A stretch of 64,000 bases of DNA from Maratus speciosus (taxonomy: Eukaryota > Arthropoda > Arachnida > Araneae > Salticidae): the NCBI GenBank assembly GCA_963932465.1, contig OZ010789.1, positions 592,855,581 through 592,919,580 on the forward strand, given 5' to 3'. The notes beneath the pieces were generated by a model. The model worked only from the letters and a program-made list of their open reading frames with translations, did not search any database and was not told where the DNA came from. Numbering within the stretch: position 1 is the stretch's first letter; each line of letters opens with the position of its first letter. The position numbers and the translations under genes are program-made. Positions 58,200 to 64,000 of the stretch are shown in pieces.

Positions 58200-59540
58200 G
58201 GCTAGTTTATGTTCTAATAAACATATTATTAGCATTTATGATATTTCTGGGTAAACCAGCTTTTCTGGCTAATATATCATAAGAAAATTAAGAATTCTTA
58301 GGACAAAAGTTTAAGAAACATGCAATAAAAGTCCATAATTAACAAAGTCTATGTTCTTGAGGTGGTCATCGCTGCAACTATTAAAAATTTTTGACGATTT
58401 GTTTGGTATTAAATCTTGGTAAGTGTTTTTTTTTTTTTTTTCTTTTTTTTTTGTTTTTTTTTTCTTTTAAGGCAAAAAGTGTTCTAGCTAAAAGCTAAGT
58501 TTGGCTTGTTTATGTTTTAATAAACACATCATTAGTATTAACATTACTTGTGTGCGTAAAACAGGGTTTCTGTTTAATATATCATAACAAAACTAAGACT
58601 CCTTAATAAAAGAAATATGCAATTAAACTACATAACAAAAAATAAAGACGATTTATCGAAACTTTTAACAATAGAATCAGCATATGCACAAATGTGTGAG
58701 TTTAAAGTTATAGAACACACATAAATATTAAAAGTACACAGCAGCTGGGATGAAACAACCTTGAAATTTCTCAAGTATGTAATTGCACGAAACACCGATA
58801 CAAAAGGTATCCACCAAGAAAGCTGTCATATGAGCAAAGTTCGGCTTGTTTATGTTTTAATAAACACATCACTATTAAACTGCAAATTGTAAACAGTCCG
58901 CTGCAAGTATTAAAAATTTTTAGCAAGTTTTTTGGTGTAATAAATCTTGCCAAGTGACTAATAAGAAAGTATCTTTTGTAAAAAGAAAAATAAAGAAGAT
59001 TTATCCAAACTTTTAGCAGTAGAATCAGCATGTGCACAAATTTGTGAGTCTAAAATTATGGAACAACCTTAAATATTAAAAGTACACAGCAACTGGGATT
59101 AAACAACCTGGAAATTTCTTGAGTATGTAATTGCACGAAGCAGCGATGCAAAAAGCATCCACCAAGAAAGCGTTCAAATGAGCCAAATTAGGCTTGTTTA
59201 TGTTTTAATAAACACATCATTAGCATTAACACTCCTTTGGGTAAAAGAGGGTTTTCTCTTAATATATCATAACAAAAATAAGACTCCTTAATAAGAGAAA
59301 TATGCAATTAAACTGCATAATGTAAACAGTCCGCTGCATCTATTAAAAGTTTTTGGCAAGTTTTTTGGTATAATAAATCTTGGCAAGAGACTAATACCAA
59401 AGTATCTTTTGTAAAAAGAAAAATAAAGAAGATTTATCCAAACTTTTAACAGTAGAATCAGCATGTGCTCAAATTTGTAAGTTTAAAGTTATAGAACACA
59501 CATAAATATTAAAAGTGCACAGCAGCTGGGATGTAACAAC
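58200..59540 (-). repeat. Tandem subrepeats (~300-345 bp) in the Helitron 3' region
   Basis: The near-palindromic phrase GTTTATGTTTTAATAAACAC recurs at about 58204 (diverged), 58507, 58848 and 59195, followed each time by matching segments (CATTAGTATTAAC, ATATGCAATTAAACT, AATTTTTAGCAAG, GTAGAATCAGCATGTGC). Units differ by gaps. T-runs at 58427-58470 lie between the first two. It is non-coding, between the helicase stop codon and the 3' hairpin. Confidence 0.8.
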
Positions 59541-59639
59541 CTTTAAATTTCTTGAGTATATAATAGCACGAAACACCGATGCAAAAGGCATCCACCAAGA
59601 AAGTGTTCAGATGAGCAAAGTTCGGCTTTATATTCGAAT

Positions 59640-62489
59640 TTACAATACTTCGGGGTAAACCATATTTTTTGTGAAAATTCGACTGTCATGTAGTAGTGCT
59701 CCTTGTTTCTCAGTTGGATTTATAAATACTTTTACATTTCTCTCATTTTTGCACCTCGATAAAGCAACGTATAACATACCATGACCAAAAACAGGCTCTT
59801 CTAAGTAAATACCTACAGAATCAAATGTTTGACCTTGCGATTTGCATATTCTGATTGCAAAGGCCATTATCGCAGGAAACTGTCTTCGTTTAAGTATGAA
59901 TGGAAGTGTTGTCTCACTTGGTGCCAAATTAATCCTGGGAATAAATGCTCTATCTCCTTTGTTAGTTCCAGTTAAAACTTTGACATCAATAAAATGTATG
60001 TGGAGGTTTTCTATAATCATACGTGTTCCATTACATAATCCTTGTTTTGGATTTAAATTCCTGATAAGCATTATTATTGCACCTATTTTCAATGTAATTT
60101 TATGTGGGGGCATCCCCGATGGTGTCTGAGCATGGAAAAACTCTGGTGGATAATTGATTTCATTACCTATGTCATCTAATACTACACAGTCAACACTGTA
60201 ATATGTTTTTGATTCGCCTGGAATTAGATATAAAACTTCATTATTGATGTTCATTGCATGTGCATTTTTTGTAGTAAGAATTACTTTACTTGCAAAATAT
60301 TGAACCGTTTCAATATTCAACTGGTTTCCGTAAATTTCAGATATAATAGATTCATTTGAAATCATTGATTGGGGAATTTCAATTATGTCTTGTTGTAAAT
60401 TAGGTATAACAGGAGTTTTTCCCTCGCTAATATTAAGAAGCCATGTATTAAAATTATTTTGACCTTAAGATCGCATATTTTCATAAAGTTGTAAATGAAC
60501 AAAATGTTTCCAAAGAGGGCTAGATTTCAAGCATGCATCTACAATTTTAATTCTATTACCTCTGGGTACAACTGGTAAGGTTTGTCTGAAATCTCCCCCC
60601 AGCAAAATTACCTTTCCTCCAAAGGGCGATTCATCACACATAATTCCACGTAATAATTTATCAATGCAGCGAAGTACATGACTTGTCAACATTGTAGCCT
60701 CATCAATGATTATTAATTTTGCCACTCGAAGAACATGCGCTTCTGGTGACGAAACTTTCATTAATGATGTTGAAGTTTCTCTTATAGGAACAGGTTATTT
60801 AAAGCCACTGTGTACTGTTCGGCCAGATTTCAGTAAAATTGCGGAAATTCCAGTGGTTGCATAAGGTAGGACTACTTGATTCTTCCCTCTAACAAAACAC
60901 ATAAGAGTGTTATATATATAAGTTTTTCCGGAGCCACCAGGACCATCAAGATAAAAGCAACGCTGTGTTATCAATGGGCTATCTAGTGCAGAACGTACTG
61001 TATTAAATACTTGTCTTTGCTGTGTATTTAATGTCGCTATCTTTGCAGTGGCTTCTACAGCTTCAGAAATGGGATCAAAGGTTTGCATGAAAAGTCTTTG
61101 TTGTTGCAAGTTTTGGGGATTTGGTAAAAGAAAATCACTGCATTTTTTACCATGCACCGTTAAAATATCTTGAATTTCACAGAGGGCCAGATTGAGAGCT
61201 TCTTCACCAGAAAAGTTTAGTCTGAAATCTTCACACATATCTGCAAGGAACTTTTCCCATAAAGCAAGAGCATTGGCTGGTGAACAAAAGATGCAAATGA
61301 AGGCAAATGTTTGCCGAAGATGTCTTGGCATTTTAGTTGTGGCTGCTTCTTCCAAACATCTTACCATTCTTGATCATCTGCCAATAGTTGACGTGCTCGG
61401 GCAGCTTCTTGAAATGTTGGATACGTAACAGTGTTATAGGTTAATAAATACTCAAAGCTGGTTGCTCCAGGAACATGAAGTAATAATAGTCGAAGTGAAA
61501 AACGTTCAATATCACTTGGGCTTACAGTATAAAGCCGAGGAATTATTTTTTCATCTCTTTGCTGCTGTCTCTCCCAAGACCCATTTTTGTATACATAATG
61601 ATAGGGAATTTCATGATAGAAGTATTGCCTAGCCTGTTCATCAATTAGGCATAACTTAAACCATGCGGTAAGATGTGTATCACGATTTCTGGTGAGTTGT
61701 ACTGCATTATTTTCCTAACCACTTTGAAAATAAACAATTTGTTTGCAAGGCAAAGGAACAGCAAGGCGATAGATTTTATGCGATCTACTGTGCATGTCAA
61801 ATTTCGAAAGCCGGCACATTGCTTCAGGAGCACTAACATATCGCGCATCAACATGGTTAGCGATTTCATCATGAGCTAAAACATTTTATTCATCATTAAT
61901 ATGTCTAATTTCCAAATTTGCACAATCGTATCCTTTGTATATATACTTATATATATATTTAACAGATTTTATTGAGGTGCATGCTTCAACATTGATGTGT
62001 GCATCATATTTTTGCAATAGAAAAGGATTATATGGAACAACAAAACGATTATCGACAGGCTTCCCTCTCACCAAAACATTAAAAGTTTCCCGTCTTTGAT
62101 ACAATGGGTATCCATTAACATTAACTTGTGTAGTTTGTTGAAACTGTTTAGGAAAATCCTTTGAACATTTTCCATCCACCATGCAAGGTGATCTAGGATT
62201 TAAATTACCACATGGGCCATGAATCATGTGGCGTTTAACTATTTCAAAAAGATGGGGGTCGGTAATTGGATCTGGTAGTTCTGCTTTAATCAATCGGTCA
62301 ACTTGAGATGGTTCACAAAATTTGTAGGGCTCAGCTAAAATTAAAAGAATGTGTGCATGTGGTAATCCTCTCTTCTGAAATTCTATTGAGTGCACATAAC
62401 CAATAGTTGTACCAAAAATCTCTCCATCAGTAATGTCGTTCATTAATGCATTTAGTTTGATGTGAAATATTCTTGCAACTAAGTCTGGT
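59640..62489 (-). pseudogene. Helitron Rep-helicase polyprotein, broken
   Basis: In an intact Helitron this nuclear protein nicks and unwinds DNA for rolling-circle transposition. Order on the minus strand: Rep domain, beginning within PDLVARIFHIKLNAL at 62489, with the HUH metal motif in GLPHAHILL (about 62365-62340) and the tyrosine motif region KYIYKYIYKGYD (about 61957-61920). After a TAA at 61886 a linker follows (HDEIANHVDARYVSAPEA, later YFYHEIPYHYVYKNG) with another stop near 61715. A frameshift near 61370 leads to the SF1B/Pif1-type helicase: Walker A GPGGSGKT (60944-60921), a TAA at 60795, Walker B DEATM, GGDFRQ, a TAA at 60465, then KSQGQTF and YVALSR, and a natural stop at 59640. 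At least four stops and one shift disable it. The helicase motifs themselves are all preserved. Confidence 0.92.
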
Positions 62490-63039
62490 CAAAAATAAGC
62501 TGTTATTATACAAATCGATGATCAGACCCATTATAACCTACGGGTCGGTCATTTTCGGATGTGCCAGCAAAACTCATCTTGAAAGAATTCAAGTCTTCCA
62601 AAATAAGCAATTGCGTAAGTTTACTTGTGCGACTCGCTATGTTCGTAACGACCAGATTCATAAAGATTTAAATATTCGGCCAATTTTTGCCGAAATTAAA
62701 AAACCCACGAGAAATTTTCATAACTCTGTCCCACTAGTGCAGAATTCTGAGTTAGATTCCATTCAACGGTACGATGCCAGGGTGGGCACCCTTGCTATTC
62801 TCCAACGGGATGACAATTTCATCCCGTGCTCAAAAACATCAAGGAGAAACCCCTCTGGTGTCACATAACTCATCCCATCTCTGAGTTATAACTCAGAATT
62901 CTCACTCCAAATTCAAATCTCCCCTAGGTCGAACAAATTGTTCACCTAGATTGGCACCCCGGTCGTTGCAATACTCTGAATATTCACTTCAGCGCGATTG
63001 TGAGCATTTTACTACCTTTTGTATATATACAAAAAAAAA
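62490..63039 (+). pseudogene. Jockey-like LINE, 3' fragment of reverse-transcriptase ORF
   Basis: The reading frame VKNKLLLYKSMIRPIITYGS followed by VIFGCAS, HLERIQVFQNKQLRK and YVRNDQIHKDLNI matches the C-terminal region after the reverse-transcriptase core in Jockey/CR1-clade LINEs, ending in a stop at 62866. A 170-bp 3' untranslated part follows and a short A9 tail at 63031-63039. The fragment lacks endonuclease and polymerase motifs: it is 5'-truncated, as LINE copies usually are. It begins precisely where Helitron coding sequence stops, so the methionine at 62473 belongs to Helitron DNA and is not a LINE start. No target duplication was found and the Helitron does not resume after the tail. 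Confidence 0.82.
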
Positions 63040-63059
63040 TCTTTATAAATTGTTTATTT

Positions 63060-63480
63060 CTTATATTTAATAATAATTTTCTTATTTTAAATGCATAATT
63101 TAACGTCACTTTAGTTTCATTCTCATTGTAACTTAAATTGACTGTCTGCAATCCAAAGAACTAACCCTTTTTTACTAACTATTCTGGCTTAAACGGAACT
63201 GTTTTCATTTCTCGATTAGTAAATAGAGCAGACTGCCTACCTTTCCTCACGGTGGCATGCGCTCCAACTAACCAACTATACTCCTCCCTCTTTGACGATA
63301 CGTCACAGTTCTAGCTCCACCCCCTGCATATATAGCAGGCAGGAGTTTCGCTTTCTCTCTCACTCTCTGAACTTCAGCCGAACTGACAGTCGAAATGTAA
63401 ATCGTAGATGCGGGGATCTAAATCCAAGCCTTTTTCAAGGCTAAACCATTGGTGACGTACATTTCACTGGGCCCGCCCCA
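63060..63480 (+). promoter_or_regulatory. Possible LTR or promoter segment
   Basis: A GC-richer segment with a TATA-box candidate TATATAG at 63329-63335, a pyrimidine-rich CTTTCTCTCTCACTCTCTGA initiator-like stretch 20-40 bp downstream, and CCATTGGTGACGTAC (63447-63461). The last recalls the end of an arthropod LTR next to a primer-binding site. No second LTR lies in the window. It could equally be a cellular or DNA-transposon promoter. Confidence 0.35.
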
Positions 63481-63486
63481 TACTCA

Positions 63487-64000
63487 TTTTCAAAATTCAA
63501 CAGCACCATTCGTTTGTGCTACGTTTGTGCTGGTTTGTGCCGCAAAAATTTTCGTTTGTGCCACTTCCGTTCTCTCGTTATAACGGACATAATGGGGCGG
63601 GGCCAGTGAAACGACAGCCCCGCCCCATCAAAGAAATCGAAAATTTATTACTGCATTCGTTTGTGCTACATTTGTGCTGGTTTGTGCCGCAAAAATTTTC
63701 GTTTGTGCCACTTTCGTTCCCTCGTTATAACGAACAAAATGGGGCGGGGCCAGTTAAATGACAGCCCCGCCCCATCAATGAAATCAAATTTTTATTACTG
63801 CATTTGTTTGTGCTACGTTTGTGCTGGTTTGTGCCGCAAAAAGTTTCGTTTGTGCCACTTCCGTTCTCTCGTTATAATGAATTTTTATAATTCAAGGTCA
63901 AATAAAGAAAATCACTTATAAAAATCGTAAATAACTACATGTCACGAAATGAAATAAGTAGATCATTAGTCCCATGTAAATGTCGGTTTGTGCCGCAGAA
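63487..64000 (+). repeat. 147-bp tandem repeat with GC hairpin, continuing beyond the window
   Basis: GTTTGTGCTACGTTTGTGCT starts units at 63512, 63659 and 63806, exactly 147 bp apart; GTTTGTGCCGC reappears at 63985 at the window end. Each of the first two units contains ATGGGGCGGGGC ... GCCCCGCCCCAT, a 12-bp perfect stem with a 13-base loop, and the motif GTTTGTGC four times. The third unit loses the hairpin after TCTCGTTATAA. The 81- and 86-codon frames here exist because 147 is a multiple of three. Confidence 0.85.

Larger units (their letters stand above)
58087..62489 (-). mobile_element. Autonomous-type Helitron, 5'-truncated
   Basis: The minus-strand 3' end is exact: the 14-bp palindrome CCGTCCTAGGACGG (58113-58100), nine bases, then CTAG at 58090-58087 with T following (plus-strand A before). 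Upstream on the same strand come a 1.5-kb 3' region with about four tandem subrepeats and the RepHel coding region. The 5' part (Rep N-terminus, zinc-finger region and TC end) is missing: coding sequence stops at 62489, where a LINE fragment begins. This is the only element in the window with Helitron replication genes and is a possible former helper for the non-autonomous ones, though their terminal sequences differ. Confidence 0.88.

Noticed and set aside
59842..60129. Plus-strand ORF antisense to the Helitron helicase
   Set aside because: A shadow of the minus-strand helicase coding sequence, which carries all the conserved motifs.
62473..62489. Methionine at 62473 as the start of the LINE protein
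   Set aside because: These bases belong to Helitron Rep coding sequence on the other strand; LINE similarity starts at about 62490 inside the reading frame.
63516..63921. ORFs of 81 and 86 codons in the 147-bp repeat
   Set aside because: Because 147 is divisible by three, any frame open in one unit stays open in the next. The peptides simply repeat with the DNA unit.

Overview
This window reads as nuclear DNA of an animal, most likely an arthropod and perhaps a spider or other arachnid. The evidence is its high AT content, the absence of any recognisable intact host gene, many simple-sequence runs, and a dense mixture of transposon families: Helitron, Mutator-like (MULE), Tc1/mariner-like, piggyBac-like, hAT-like, Ty3/gypsy, BEL/Pao, a Jockey-type LINE and a tRNA-like SINE. 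The species call is inference only. Almost everything that can be named is a mobile element or its debris, and every long coding region is broken.

Layout. (1) 1-25.8 kb: AT-rich DNA in which at least four blocks of the left half reappear inverted and in mirror order in the right half (1-590 with 25470-25840; 7140-8605 with 24940-25470 plus 20490-21185; 12780-13325 plus 15271-15520 with 17740-18200). This looks like an old, eroded inverted duplication. Its arms have been lengthened by insertions: two copies of a 2-kb tandem-repeat element with Helentron/DINE-1-like ends (2411-4570 on +, 13331-15266 on -), two non-autonomous Helitron candidates (4642-7082, 18504-20440), a TTAA-flanked MITE (12929-13257), a 1.1-kb terminal-inverted-repeat element (21611-22755) and a foldback element (23351-23940). 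A Tc1-like transposase N-terminus lies near the centre (17592-17740). (2) 26.9-30.3 kb: a broken MULE transposase followed by a 295-bp tandem array. (3) 30.9-37.05 kb: an end of a third DINE-1-like element, a 0.5-kb tandem duplication split by a composite Helitron (31993-34669), then a 5'-truncated BEL/Pao element carrying an unidentified GC-rich block (35626-36750) and ending in a short LTR. (4) 37828-52116: a complete 14.3-kb Ty3/gypsy insertion with 5-bp target duplication ACGTA, unusually long LTRs (1.9 kb), decayed gag and pol, 4.3 kb of non-coding DNA after integrase, and a hAT-type MITE with 8-bp target duplication inside the 3' LTR. (5) 52.1-58.1 kb: mostly anonymous AT-rich DNA with a tRNA-like fragment and a minus-strand SINE with a 14-bp target duplication. 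(6) 58087-62489: an autonomous-type Helitron (Rep plus helicase, minus strand, pseudogenised), cut at its 5' side by a truncated Jockey-like LINE (62490-63039). (7) 63.06-64 kb: a promoter or LTR-like segment and a 147-bp tandem repeat with a strong GC hairpin, running off the window.

The elements do not form a pathway. Their nesting gives a relative history: the inverted duplication came first; the DINE-1-like and Helitron insertions followed, one of them proven by its empty mirror site; the Ty3 element came later, and the MITE in its LTR later still.
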